DNA of 64,000 bases, taken from assembly GCA_005656395.1 (NCBI GenBank), contig SRSI01000060.1, positions 682,001 to 746,000 on the forward strand, written 5' to 3'. The stretch comes from Strongyloides papillosus. Taxonomy: Eukaryota > Nematoda > Chromadorea > Rhabditida > Strongyloididae. Positions 13,139 through 25,261 of this stretch are shown one piece after another. Below the pieces are notes generated by a model. It saw only the letters and a program-made list of their open reading frames with translations. It was not told the DNA's origin and searched no databases. The position numbers and the translations under genes were made by a program. Numbering within the stretch: the first letter of the stretch is position 1; the number at the start of each line of letters is the position of its first letter.

Positions 13139-14168
13139 TTAATGTTTATTTTTGTTACGAGTTGTAAAACCAGCAACATTAAAACCACCACTTGTAATAC
13201 CATTATTAAATTCTTTTATTTGCTGTTCTAGGAGTGATCTATTTTTATAGTTATATCTTTTAAAACTTAAAGTACCGGGTTTATAATCTTCATTAACAAC
13301 AATTTCAGGCAATGCTTTCATTTTAAATTCTTTCACATTCTCATTTATATTTTTCTTTTTACTTTTTCCGTCTAATCTCATTCCTTCACCCTGAAAAACT
13401 TTTTCATTGATCTCTTTAAAAGATGGCAATTCTGGTGCTTCAGGCATTTCACAAGATTTATTCTCTGACTCTTCTTCTTGATAGCCAACATAAGGTGCAA
13501 AATCGACGTTTAAGTCACATTCAATGACACTAACAGCATTAGCTGGTTTCAATTCTATTACCTTTACACTATAATCCGTATCATTATATCTAAAGGTAAT
13601 AAGATCATTAATTGTGAAACAACAAAATTTAGCCAACTCCGTTTCAAGAACTGCTCTTGGATCAGTAATATCTAAAAATTCAACTGATTGAGGTTGTAAT
13701 TTAGCATATGTTGCTTTTGGTAACTGTACATATTCAATTGAAATTAAATCTCCATCATTAACTAGCAATTGTTCCATCATCTAAATAAAAACAATGTATA
13801 TATATAATTATAGATACAACTTCTTACCCATGTTGGAAGATAAACTTTCCCCTCTTCTGCACTAAATTCTAAAACACCACAATGAGTTGCACGTTGAATT
13901 TCGTTTTCAATGTTTGATAATTTGAACATCATTGGATATTCAATGTTACTTCTCATTAGGTAATCCAGAGCACTTGATGGTAAAAGAATCTATAGAAAAA
14001 AGTGTAAGCGTAAAATTTATCCACATGGTTATATACCTTTCCTCCAAAATTAAGATTTGAAATTTTATCATGATCAGCATTTGCATAAAAAACCATAGAA
14101 AAACATCTTAATTGAGATTTGTATGGTAATATAGGAATACCAAAGTTTTCCATTAATTGATGTAACAT
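13139..14168 (-). CDS. ufd-1: Ubiquitin recognition factor UFD1
   Basis: Adaptor that, with NPL4, recruits ubiquitinated substrates to the p97/CDC-48 ATPase in ER-associated degradation and chromatin extraction. Three exons: 14037-14168, 13828-13989 and 13139-13780. All junctions are in phase 0, and the two introns are 47 nt. The product is 311 aa, close to animal UFD1 at about 307. The conserved double-psi-barrel N-domain is clear: [40 protein letters not shown], and [18 protein letters not shown] with the strand ending [14 protein letters not shown]. The C-terminal third is charged and less conserved, as expected for the NPL4/p97-binding tail. The final residues are TRNKNKH. No defects seen. 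Confidence 0.97.
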
Positions 14169-16285
14169 CTTTTGGTAAATTTAAAAATTAATATAAATAT
14201 CGACTTGCGATGTAAATTGTTTTCAGTGTATATCACAAAGTGTCTTGCATGGAAAGTAAATAAACGGATTTGGAAAGAGGTTTACCAGAAATAACGCCTT
14301 TTATTAAAAAATAGAAAAAATAATCATTTTGTGAAGGTATTAAATAATTTATTATTCTTGATGAAAGATCTTCGAGAAAAAAGGGAAACAGAAATCTAAA
14401 TTAAATAAATTACAGTAAATCCTTAAAGGTAGTTTTTTATTTATGAACACATGTGAAAATAAAAATATTTTTGTTATTTTCAGGCAAAAGTTATAATGTA
14501 ATTCTTGATAATTATCATATTATAAAATATAATTAATTAGCTTTAAACGATAGACTGTAATTGCTAAAAAGCCAATTTTATTTATTTAAACTCATGGTTA
14601 TCTATCAAAAATTTTGTAATAGTTCTTAATTTCAACAAAATTTATAGATAGAATAGAATAGAAAGTGATTAATTGATGGAATCTAAATTAAGAATTTAAT
14701 TAATAAATGAAATCAAAGTGGCTATATTTTATTTGTCAGACAACATTGCCTTTTATTTTCATACTTTATAAATTTAAACTCCCCATAGTATTTACCAATC
14801 AAAAACAGTTGTGATTTAAAGATTTTCATTAAAATAAACCATTTACTTATCTTTGAATTTATTAAAATGAAGTATAAATTAAAATTTTTTGTTTATTTAT
14901 TAAATTATACAAATAACCAATTGCAATTAAATTAGACATATAAAATAAAAATATAGTATATTTTAAAATTAAACATGTCAGTTTTATTCTTATTTCATTA
15001 ATCTACAAATTATTTATAGCTCTTTTATTAGTTCTTGAAGTTCCTTATCTTTTTAGTCTAAGACTATATGTAATTTTTTATAGAACAATTCCGATATTTT
15101 TATGCAAGTAATTAATTAGTTTTATTAAAAAATAATTAACTCTATTAATATTTATAATTCAAAAATTTTTTTTTCATTATAAAATATTGTTTACAATTTT
15201 TTATTGAACTGAAAAAATAAAAACATACGTGGAAAATCTTAAACATCAGTCATTTATTGCGTGTACCGTCTTTTAAAAATTCTGTTGAACTCTAAAGTTG
15301 ATAGCATCATGGAAAAAAATACAAATAAGAATAATTGAGGAAACAATGATCATAATTATATTTCCACGCCCATTTTTTTTACCATACTTTATTTGATAAA
15401 GGAAATTAATTGTTCTAGTTTTTTTAATATTCTGCTTCTATCAATAAAGTACTAATTTTTTTGAATGGTTAACTATTGCTGCAGTACATTACTAAGACAA
15501 TATGGCTAATTCTATATAAAAATAGTTTCAAAAATGATAATTGTTTTCATTCTCAACAATATATTTCGTGAGAAGAATAAAAATTACGATAAAATGTTAT
15601 TGAAATATAAAACATTTATAAAATTTCCTAACAATAAACATATCCCATGTCTTTATTACTTATTTAATGAATAAAATTATAAAAAATAGACATAATCAGA
15701 ACTTTATAATTTTTATAATTTCTTTTATAATTTTTCTCTATCTGTAAATGATTTATAAATGCAATATGAGGGAATTTTAAAAATGACAAATCGTTTAAAT
15801 GAAGTGACGTAAATTATTTTTTATCCTTCCATCTTTTAATAATGATTTTAACATTTTTATCAGTATATTATCCAAATTCCAGTATCATTAAAGGATAATT
15901 TTAAAAATTCTTAAGTAGACTTTTTTTACATTTTAAATATCTCTAATAATGCATATTCTGAAAAAATGTATTATATTCCTAGCAAAATCATTATTAAATA
16001 CTTTCGGATACGATATGTTTTAGTTTTTTAAAATATTTATTATAAGTGCATTTATTTGCGTGAATCTCTTTTTTTATTTTTACTAGAGTTATGAAAAAGA
16101 AAAATTTTTATTTATCCGCCCTCATATAGAGAAAATAAAAATATGTTATATTTTTACATTTACATGTTGTGATTTTATCTCTTTTATGTTTATTCTTTCT
16201 TAAAAACTACGCTTAAAAATATTATTTCTATAAAGTAACAAATTTCCATTCATTAAAATTCTAAATTTTTATAGAAAGTTTAATC
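14169..16285. other. Intergenic, no gene seen
   Basis: About 2.1 kb of AT-rich sequence upstream of both the ufd-1 gene (-) and a neuropeptide-like gene (+), so it should hold both promoters. Acceptor-like TTTTTATAG ends at 16274, just before the next ATG. Nothing else is supported. Confidence 0.5.
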
Positions 16286-16643
16286 ATGATTAATTTTTCA
16301 TGTTATGGCATATTAAAAGTTACCTTTTTTCTTTTTTCATTTGTTGCAATGACTTCAGCCTACCAGTAAGTTAGATTAAATAAAAAAATAAAAATATAAT
16401 TAAAGAGAGATATATGATGGTAAAATGTATATGGCAGATAGAATAGGTGATGAATATAATATTGATACTCCTTATTATATACCGTTAACTGAAATTGTTC
16501 AACCTGTTGCTAAAAGAAGACTTGTTGTTCGTGTACCATTTGGTCGTAATCCTGCTAGAGGTCAATTATCAAGAATGTACAATTCATTTCACAATGTCAA
16601 AGATAAAAAAATGTATTCAGGAATGAGAGATATTTTTTATTAA
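16286..16643 (+). CDS. Neuropeptide-like secreted precursor, 105 aa
   Basis: Two exons, 16286-16365 and 16406-16643, with a 40-nt intron (GTAAGT...TTAAAG) in phase 2; this is the only acceptor that keeps the frame open. Residues 1-25 (MINFSCYGILKVTFFLFSFV then AMTSA) form a signal peptide. The mature part contains a KRR site directly followed by LVVRVPFGR. Proprotein convertase cleavage at KRR and at the Arg, followed by Gly-directed amidation, would give LVVRVPF-amide. Further basic sites (ARG, KDKK) are downstream. The total length and layout fit nematode nlp-type precursors, but the peptide is not one I can name. The presence of signal, dibasic site and GR is seen; hormone or transmitter function is inferred. 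Confidence 0.68.
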
Positions 16644-17244
16644 ACAAAAGATATTATTTTATCCATCATGCTCTACAAAATCTTGTTCAATAAAATATAG
16701 ATTAGTGCTACTTTAGATTTCCTTAACAAACCACAAATTTAAAAATGTACTTTTTCAAGAAAATAATTGTTTTTCAAGAACTTTTTCTTTACAAGCCAGG
16801 CAAGCCATCAGTTTTAAAGGATAATTTTTGACGATGTATTTCCTTAATAAATATGACTTTAAGATATATAAATTGCTTTTTAATTAATAATTTTTTTAAT
16901 ATACATATTTATATGTATCTTAGAAAAAATGTTTCTTATTTAGAACAAACAAACATACTTTATATAATTTAAAATTTGTTTTTTTAATATTAAAAAAGAA
17001 ATTAAAATAATGAATATATGTATTTAAAGATAAATATATGATAATACTTATATTTTGAATAACAAATAAAAAAAAGTTGATCTAATTTCATAATAAACAT
17101 TAAAAGTTTTTTCTTTTTTAATAAAGGACAAAATCTCTACACTTGGGACACAAAGGAGAACATTATTTTGACATTAATTCTATTCAACCACTAGTAATAA
17201 AAATAATAAATGTTTTATTTTTATCCTTTTCTTATTCTTTTACC
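16644..17244. other. Intergenic between convergent genes, no gene seen
   Basis: AT-rich 3' flanks of the neuropeptide-like gene (+) and the ligand-gated channel gene (-). No feature supported. Confidence 0.5.
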
Positions 17245-18762
17245 TTACATTATGTCACAAAAAAGTACCAACAAAAAAATACATATTGAGATAGCTGCTA
17301 TAAGGTGATTAAAAGCTACCCAAATATGTGCCCATTGCATTCTATAGTCATTTGGATCATTTGACATTATTGAATTTTGATTACGTTCCATTCCATCATC
17401 AATTTGCCTTGTGTAATTCATAGATGGTTCTGGTTCAGTGCAACACATATATCTGTTAATTAATTTAGCTAGTAAATATAAGTTGTGTGTTGGTGGAACT
17501 GTTTTCTTAACACGGCTCATAGCCAATGCTAGTAGTGTAAATAATATATTAATAAAGCTAAGTCCAACAAGAAATTCATAAAATGAATCTATTAATAATA
17601 AATTCATATAGATTAATTAGACATGAGAAAACATACATATTTTTGGTTTTTTACCTCCGAAACCGGTTTCTGGTGCTAGAGAACATAAATAAAGAAAACA
17701 TATTGTTTGCAAACATAATGTTATCAATTTAACGTACGCTTGTGTTTTAAGATCACCAAATAATGGTGCCATTAACATTAATATTGTTGCAATTGATATT
17801 GGTATTCTTAATGCTATTTTTAATGTTGGCATTTTTTTATATGCGTGAATACATATACGTAGAAATTGACCCCTAATACCACCGACTTTAATAACATCAA
17901 TCTTTCTATCTTCAACAAACCATGCAGACGCTTCTTTAATCTCATGATTATTTATCATGAAATCACTATTCTCCGTTACAACAACATTTTTTACAATAGA
18001 AACTTTTTTTTTCGTCTGTACGTCAAAAGAAAATGCTTTGTCTGTTTCGATGATAGAAAGAAAAATACAACAATCATTGGACTCTTCCGGATATTCACTA
18101 TAGTTAATACTACAAAAGGAGGGTAATTTAAAGGAGAGACGAGCTGTTATAACGCCAATATCTTGAATCTCAACATCCATAATTTTAGACATACAATCAT
18201 AACCAAAAGTACAAAAAGTTTCATCAATAAATGTTGGTGTCCATATATGATGTGTATCATGTAACGCAAATTGTTCAATTTTCCATTCCGAATTATCCCA
18301 CGTAAATCTTGAATCATTCCATCTCTATAATTAAAAGTTTTTTTACATCATAAAAAATCATTGAAAGTTTTTTATACATACCAAGAATAATTCACCATAA
18401 ATGTAAAATTGTGTCAAGCTTTTTTTAGAAACTTCAACACTGTGAATCATAAAATGATCAATAGTTATTGTAACAATATCATCATTTGGGGGTTTATTTA
18501 AAATAGACTCATACTCATTACCATTTTTGTCCATATTTTTTTTAATAAGGTAATAATACAGGCAATTTTCTAATATCTCAGCTGTTCTTCCAGAAATATG
18601 ATCAATATCTAAAAAGACATAATTTAATTTAATAATTGCTGAAAAAATTAAATTATCATTACCAGTTATATTGTGCCTCCAGGAACAATCATCGGAAAGC
18701 TGTGTAGTTCGTGGTACTCCTACTAATATCAAAATAATAAAATAATAAATTTTTGTTATCAT
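17245..18762 (-). CDS. Cys-loop ligand-gated ion channel subunit, 464 aa
   Basis: Pentameric ligand-gated channel subunit. Exons are 18382-18762, 17655-18324 and 17245-17588; introns are 57 and 66 nt with phases 0 and 1. A signal peptide (MITKIYYFIILILVGVPRTT) is followed by an extracellular domain with the loop-A-like IWTP motif and a canonical C-x13-C Cys loop (Cys198 to Cys212). Four membrane segments follow: M1 around IALRIPISIATILMLMAPLF, M2 around VKLITLCLQTICFLYLCSL, M3 around FLVGLSFINILFTLLALAM, and M4 near the C-terminus ending FLLVLFCDIM. I see no vicinal CC pair in the loop C region, so it is probably a non-alpha or CUP-4/LGC-type subunit rather than a classical nicotinic alpha subunit. 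An acceptor-like TTTTTACAG ends 10 nt before the ATG. Ligand and ion selectivity cannot be read from the sequence. Confidence 0.9.
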
Positions 18763-20766
18763 ATTTATAAGTCTGTAAAAATAATTATTATATTTTAAAA
18801 AAAGTACATAAAATGTTAAAAATTTTCCTCATATTTTATAGTAATATTTAAAATTCTAAAAAGAAATTTATTCAATTCTTAGTTTCAGTGAAAAAGACGT
18901 TGTCAGGGAAACAAAACAATATACAATTGCATATGATAAAGAATAATGAATATATATGTTCAGATATACCTGAGACATAACTTAGAATTGATATCATGTA
19001 CTTGTAAGATTATACTTCGATAATATTATTATAAATATGGCATAAATATAATAAATGTAATTTATTATTCATCTGTTAACTAAATATAAGTGAATATATT
19101 AAAAAAGTTATAATAGTTATTTCTTAAATAAAGGAAAAATAAGTATAATTTAAGTAATTTTAAATAAATTACATATTTTCTTTTTATATATGATTTTGTA
19201 ATTTTAAAATATCTCATTTGTTAAAATTATGTAAAAAATTTATTTTATTAAAATTTATTCCAAATTTTCAATATTAAGTTTTATGGTAAAGAAAAATTAT
19301 TTAATTGTCTAAAAATTAACATAAGTTTTTGTTCTTTTCTTAAAATAAATTGATATATATCTTTTACTTTTTTTATGTAGTTATATTATGCTAAGAATAA
19401 ATTTTACATAGCAATATTTAAAAAAAATTTATGCAGCTTTTGTTTTTGGAAATTTTTATTTATATGATTTTTATATTTATCTCAAAAGATGTGTTATTTT
19501 TAGTTAAATTGCTTTTTTTATTAAAATGAAAAAGTATCTAGAAATAAATACTATAAAATTCGTAATACGATTAAACGTAAAATTGATGCTATTTGGAAAT
19601 CAGTTTTTTAATTTTTGTTCAACAAATATTGAAAAAACTATAAAAAAGAAAAGAACATTATAAAAATTTCTTTTTTTAATTTAATTAGAATGTACATATA
19701 AAAAATTATATTTTTTTTATCTTAATTTTATTTGTGAACTAATAGTCTTACATAAATATTCATTAAATATATACAAAGAACATTAAATTTTAATAGAGTA
19801 TTTTAATATAGTAAAAGGAAGTAAAATTTTTTTGATTATTTTATTTCTTAAAACAAAAGAAAATAAATAAAATTCAAAATGTTTTTAAATGACATTGAAA
19901 TTGTCTCCAACGGCTTTGTATTCAAATATATAAAACAATTTTAAAAATAAATGAATATTTTATTGACAGCGATTTTTATAACTTATTAATATTGGTGTGT
20001 GATTAAAATTATCTATGAGTAAACTTATTCTCTAATACCTTTGAACAATTTTGGTGCATTTTTGGTAGTAAATATTTCCAAAGCAATTTTTAATGTTTAA
20101 ATATTAATATATCTGATAATTTTAAATTATTTTATTGAAAAGTTATAAAAAAATCGTATATATAATAATAAATTAAATAAAGATATTAAAAATTTTCTTT
20201 GATTAACAATAATAAAAAAAATCATAATTTTTTACATATCATTGATTGTTTAAACAATGAAGAATTAGCAAAACTGTGATACAGTAAAAATATTACTTTA
20301 AATAAAATTCAACTACAAAAATAATAATATTTTTGAAATCACAAATTTCTTTTATTAACTATTTTGTATTGTTTTAGTCCTATAGACTTTATTTGAATTC
20401 ACAATACGATAAACACTTTACCAACATTTTGGAGAAGTTTATCTTGTAAGATGTATTGATAATGTATTAAAAAAATAATATCAAATAATATAATATATAC
20501 TTAAATGTTCTTTATCTAATTTAATGTAACTAATTGAAAAACTACAACTATATGGCTATTTTTATATTACAATTTTTTAAAATAGATTTAAATTCTTTTC
20601 TCCAATACAACAAAAGATTAACGATGCTCCACCGTTTTTGTCTACCTCTCCAAATTCATTGCCAATCATAGACTATGATCCAAACATTTTTGTTTTTTTA
20701 AAGTCTTTAAAAGTCATAGATTTATCTTCATAATCATTTTAAAATTTTATAGGTGTTTGTAATAAA
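18763..20766. other. Intergenic; one possible isolated exon at 20582-20731
   Basis: Mostly AT-rich and featureless. Near 20582-20731 (+) there is an open frame preceded by AAAATAG whose codon use looks coding (it includes SPIQQKINDAPPFLSTSPN). None of its donors matches the phase needed by the next exon at 20753, so I do not join it to the downstream gene. It may be a remnant or belong to an unseen gene. Confidence 0.35.
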
Positions 20767-21438
20767 ATGTTTTTTATTGGTGATAAAAAAAAATTATTGA
20801 AAAACAACGATATTCAACATTTTGGAATACAAAAAATATTACAATTGAGATCAATTATGAAATATGGTGAAACAAGAAGAATAAAAAAAATTGATCGTTT
20901 TTTGGAAAATGACTGTACCGGTAATCTTTTTCCATATACTTCATATGTTTTTTTTAGTTAATTTACTTTACATTTCTGAGAGATATTTCCCTAATTCATC
21001 TTCAAATATCTTTCAAAATGAAAAGTCATACGTAAATGATAATTTTGAAATAGGGAAAAAAGTCTCCTTGAATTTGTCTAATGGATTATCGAGAACTGTT
21101 GCAGTATCACTAGGAATATCATTGATGAAACTTTTAAGATACAAAAGGAATATTAATAAAAGAAAAATTAATGTTTGTATAAGAAATCAGAATGTTTTTG
21201 TTGAAATAAAGAGAAGGTCTTGTATACATGATTATGGTATTTTAATAAATAGAAATATTAAAAAAAAATTTGGTAAAAATATTACTGGTATGTTTTGAGA
21301 TGAAGATAAATACTTTAATTTGACTATCTATTTTAATATTTAGATTCTTTACAAAATGATTTAGCGTTTAAGTTAACATTGCCTCCAGTACGCATGTTTC
21401 CTAGAAGAGGTTATGTGCCAAGATTAATTTCATTATAA
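20767..21438 (+). CDS. Orphan Lys/Asn-rich protein, 192 aa, three exons
   Basis: Exons are 20767-20920, 20958-21287 and 21344-21438, with introns of only 37 and 56 nt, GTAATC...TTTTTTAG and GTATGT...ATTTAG, both phase 1. An acceptor-like ATTTTATAG ends at 20752, so 20767 is a plausible start of a trans-spliced mRNA; the frame is also open upstream to that acceptor. The protein is very basic (KYKRN..KRK, EIKRRSC, RNIKKKFGK) and ends PPVRMFPRRGYVPRLISL. No signal peptide, membrane segment or known domain is visible. It lies first in a run of three orphan genes on the same strand. The exon model is supported by phase and splice signals only. Confidence 0.5.
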
Positions 21439-23481
21439 ACTATTACCCGCCTGTTTTCTAATATTTAGGGAGTAAATTTCACTACAAATTTAAAAGATAT
21501 GGATAATTATTTAATAATAAATTGTTTATTTTACTTGAAGCAATTGTACACCGTCGAGATAATTGATTGAAATATGTAAACAATTTAAGAAGGATGATGA
21601 AGAAAATATATTTGTCAAATATTTTTAATTTCTTTTTAACAAATTAATTCTTGTTAATATTAATGAAGTTTAAAATTACTATGTGATTATTAAGTGTTTG
21701 TGGGTGTTATTTAAAAGAATATTAAATAAGATTCTTAATCTCTAAAATAAAATAAGAGCATTATATACATTTTATATACAGTATTCTTAAAATATGTAAA
21801 CTGAAAACAAATTTCTAAGGATGTAAAAGATGAAAATAGATTTTATTTCTCTATTGTTACTTCACTTCTTGAAAAAATAGTATCGTCTCACGTATTTAAA
21901 CATTTATTCCTTTCATTTTGCATCATTGTTTTCAATAATCATGTTTCCTTCTATGGAGGTATTTTTATATATAAATATAAAATGGAAAACGAGTAGTTGT
22001 ATTTTGCTGATAACGAAATTATTTTATATATAATTCACCTTTTAGTAATTTTTCGATAGCATTTAAATGCCAAAAACCAAACCACTTTTATATGAGATGA
22101 ATTGATAATGTGGTAATCAAAGTATATTTACTTCTTTTTACATTTACCAAAATTAAAAACGGTTATTAATGTTTATATTTTTAATAAAAATTTATCATCT
22201 AAGTTCATTATTTATTTAAGAATTTTTTCGCGATGAAATTTTAGTTAAATTTATTAAAAAAAATTAAGAAATTTTTTAAATATGTTTGCATTCCTTTAAT
22301 ACATATCAACATTTGAAAGGTCAATTCTAAAATTGAAATACAAGATTAAGTCTCACTCTAGAATTTTTTTATATAACAAACAACTTAAAATTCAGTTCAA
22401 ATGGCACCAAATTCACAATATTATTTTTAAGAAAAACAATTGAAGAACTTACCATAACTTTTTGAGACAAGAAAGAATTCTTTGCAATATATAAATAATT
22501 TTATTATTCAACATTGATAGAAATGTTTAATTTAACTTTGTCGATTGCTTATGAGATTGGATATATTAATAATAACTATATACAGTGTTAATAATTAAGC
22601 TTCTTAACAATTAATGGTAATACATATAAATTTTTTTTAGTCATTTTTAAACGTGAACAGAGAAAAATACCAAAATTCACTGATTTTTTTTACAGGTATT
22701 ACTTCAGCGCTCTAAATCGTCTTGATTTTTCTTGTAACTGATAGGAGGACTTAGATGTTCCTTCATCAACAACAAAAAAATAAGACTTAAAATCTTTACT
22801 TTACATAAATGAGATGTCATACTGTTAGAAAAGTATATAAAATAATAACATTTTAAGTACAAAAATAGGAGATTTTTGAATGAAGTGATTGAAAGATTGA
22901 TATCAATAAATGCATAGCATTCATTTTATTATAGCATTTTCTCAAATATTATTACTCTATGATGTTATGTAATAATGACGATTTATAGTTTTGCAAATTT
23001 ATAGAAAAACCATTAAATAGTTCGAAATTTTAAATTAGAATAAAAAAAATTAAATTATCATTGTATATCATATCAAAGTTGAGTCATATCTTTCTGACAT
23101 CAACATGAAAAAAGTGATTATTTTTTCAGCATTGTATAATTAATCAATTTTGAAATTGCGTTCATCATTCTTTATTTTAAAATATAAACTTTTTTTAATT
23201 AATAAGAATTTATGAAATGAAACGTATATTATGTTTTCAAAATATCTCGTATTATTTGATATTATTTTTAAAATAATTTTTTTTCTATTGTGCTGAAATC
23301 TAAAATATAATTAAATTACCATAATTTTATTACATTTTATTTTTTATAATATAATATGATGATATCTATCTTCATATCATTATTATCATCTTCAGATTTA
23401 ATGTAATTTTATATTTAAAGTTGAAAACATTTAAAATTGTCAATAGATAGTGAGAATTTGTATTAATCGACAATATTTTAG
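21439..23481. other. Intergenic, no gene seen
   Basis: About 2 kb of AT-rich sequence between two orphan genes. The first exon(s) of the following gene should lie at its right end but could not be identified. Confidence 0.4.
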
Positions 23482-25261
23482 AAACAATAACAGCCCTAAA
23501 ACAGGATACAATTGAGCTAATAGATACATTATGTAAGTACGAAGCTGATACAATTGTACAAATGTTTTTAGTAAAAGTTGATAATGACTATTTATCAGAA
23601 AATAATTTTAATAATATTCTCTTAATCGATAACTTCTCACAAAATTCTACAAATAAAAATCCGAAATACGATACTGTTTTTTGTTGGATTGATGCCGATT
23701 ACATTGACTCTATTACTATCGAAGAAGAAAAGAAACTAAATAGTAATTTTAATTCCACAGACAGTATACATGATAATATTTAAAGGATACATTTATAAAA
23801 TAATTTGATTAATTTTTAATGATTTTAAGATAATTATAATTTTGTTACAACCAACTTAGTATACAATAAATTTTCAGGTTTACAAAACCTTATTGAAGAA
23901 GGAAACAATAACGATTTCTTTAATGTATGTTAGTTTAACTACCTTATATTATTCAAATTAATATTAAACAAGGGTTTTTTACATCACCTCCGGTATTGTC
24001 AGAATATTTACAAACTACTAAGGATTCTGATAATAACGATGATATAAAACTTTTGTCTAAAACTGAATGTGAATTAGTCTATGGGGAAGTAAGACTACCT
24101 GAGAAAAGAATTTTTAACATTCGTTAAAGATTCCCAAATGCTAGTGTAGGTAAAATTAATCTAAACAAAGTTGTAGTTGAAGGGAAATCTGAATTTATAG
24201 ATTCATTGAGAGATTATATACCACCATCACTAGATTACTATGATCCAGTAGAAAACGGTTTATTTTTAAGTTTCATTGTAAATAATTAAAACCCGTTCTG
24301 TGAGTCACTCAGACATTGGAGATACAACTAAAAATTTTACCCTTCATTTTTATTTTATTAGCAAAAAGAGCAACTAAAAAAATGTATGCTGGTAAATTTA
24401 TACGGCTTGAAACTTTGAGATACAGCAGCTGCAGTGATAAAAGTAGGAAAAATTGATTTTTACAAGTTTTTGCGGTAAATAGATTTTTTTTTGAAATAAA
24501 TATTGTTTCTGGGGGTAATTTTTTATGAAAAAACGAATGAGCACATTTTTGGCTTCATAAATTTACGTATTTATTGTTTTTTGGAATTTTTTTTTAGTTT
24601 TTCCAATTTTTGAGTACAAAAATCAAAAAAGCGCATGTTCTCGCTATGCTCATTTGATTTTTTATGTAACTTTACATCTAAATTTATGAAAAAAAGGAAA
24701 TTAAAAAGTGTAAATCATTGTGCTCTTGAATTTCAGTACAAAAATCAGAAAATCGCATGTTCTCACTATGCTCATTCGTTTTTCATAAAAAATTACCCCC
24801 AGAAACAGTATTTATTTCTATAAAAATCTATTTACCGGAAACTTATAAAAATTAATTTTTCCGAATTTGTATCACTACAGCTGCTGTATCTCAAAGTTTC
24901 AAGCCGAATAAATTTGCCAACATGCATTATTTTAGTCCCTCTTTTTATTAATAAAATAAAAATGGGGAGGGGGGGGGGGTAAAATTTTTAAAAAATGTCC
25001 GACTGACTCAAAAAACGGGATTTAAATAATTCAGAATCAAGAAAAAGTAACGGAAAATTAGTTTTAAACATTGCATATAATACCTTAAAAAGTGGCAAAT
25101 CTTATAAACATGAAAAACTTTTAAATTCAATGAAAAATCAATTCTTCTTTAATAATAACAATTTTCATAGAATTTTTGGACCTTTTAATGGAGACACTAA
25201 TAAATCAATCTCTCAAAATAATAATATACTACAGATGAACAATATTAAAATAAGAGTTTAA
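23482..25261 (+). pseudogene. Orphan gene with in-frame TAA and element-filled last intron
   Basis: Four exons can be chained: 23482-23763, 23878-23928, 23973-24257 and 25035-25261. All introns are GT-AG with matching phases. The upstream exon(s) are missing because 23482 follows an acceptor (ATTTTAG) in phase 1. The frame is interrupted once, by TAA at 24125-24127 in exon 3. Sequence on both sides of it looks coding in the same frame (NIR, stop, RFPNASVGKIN). The final intron is 777 nt and contains the whole 734-bp fold-back element; without it the intron would be about 33-41 nt. The product is acidic and Asn/Ser-rich, with no recognised domain. Either a recent nonsense pseudogene, a sequencing error, or an unrecognised splice is possible. 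Confidence 0.5.
24289..25022. mobile_element. Fold-back MITE-like element, copy 1 (734 bp)
   Basis: Non-coding element with very long terminal inverted repeats. The left end (AAACCCGTTCTGTGAGTCA) pairs with the reverse complement of the right end (AATCCCGTTTTTTGAGTCA). Pairing continues inward for roughly 260 bp with few mismatches, so the single strand can form a large hairpin. Just inside are related sub-repeats around GCGCATGTTCTC..CTATGCTCATT. A G-run interrupts the right arm at 24964-24979. TA dinucleotides flank both ends in this copy and in copy 2, which fits a Tc1/mariner-type MITE. An 8-bp direct repeat AAATAATT (24280-24287 and 25024-25031) also flanks this copy. It sits inside the last intron of an orphan gene. 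The small internal ORF has no support as a protein. Confidence 0.9.

Noticed and set aside
24635..24823. 62-aa ORF in fold-back copy 1, paralogous to 55289-55477
   Set aside because: The similarity is explained by the homologous DNA of the two elements. The ORF spans the hairpin centre, has no transposase motif, and its end is not conserved.
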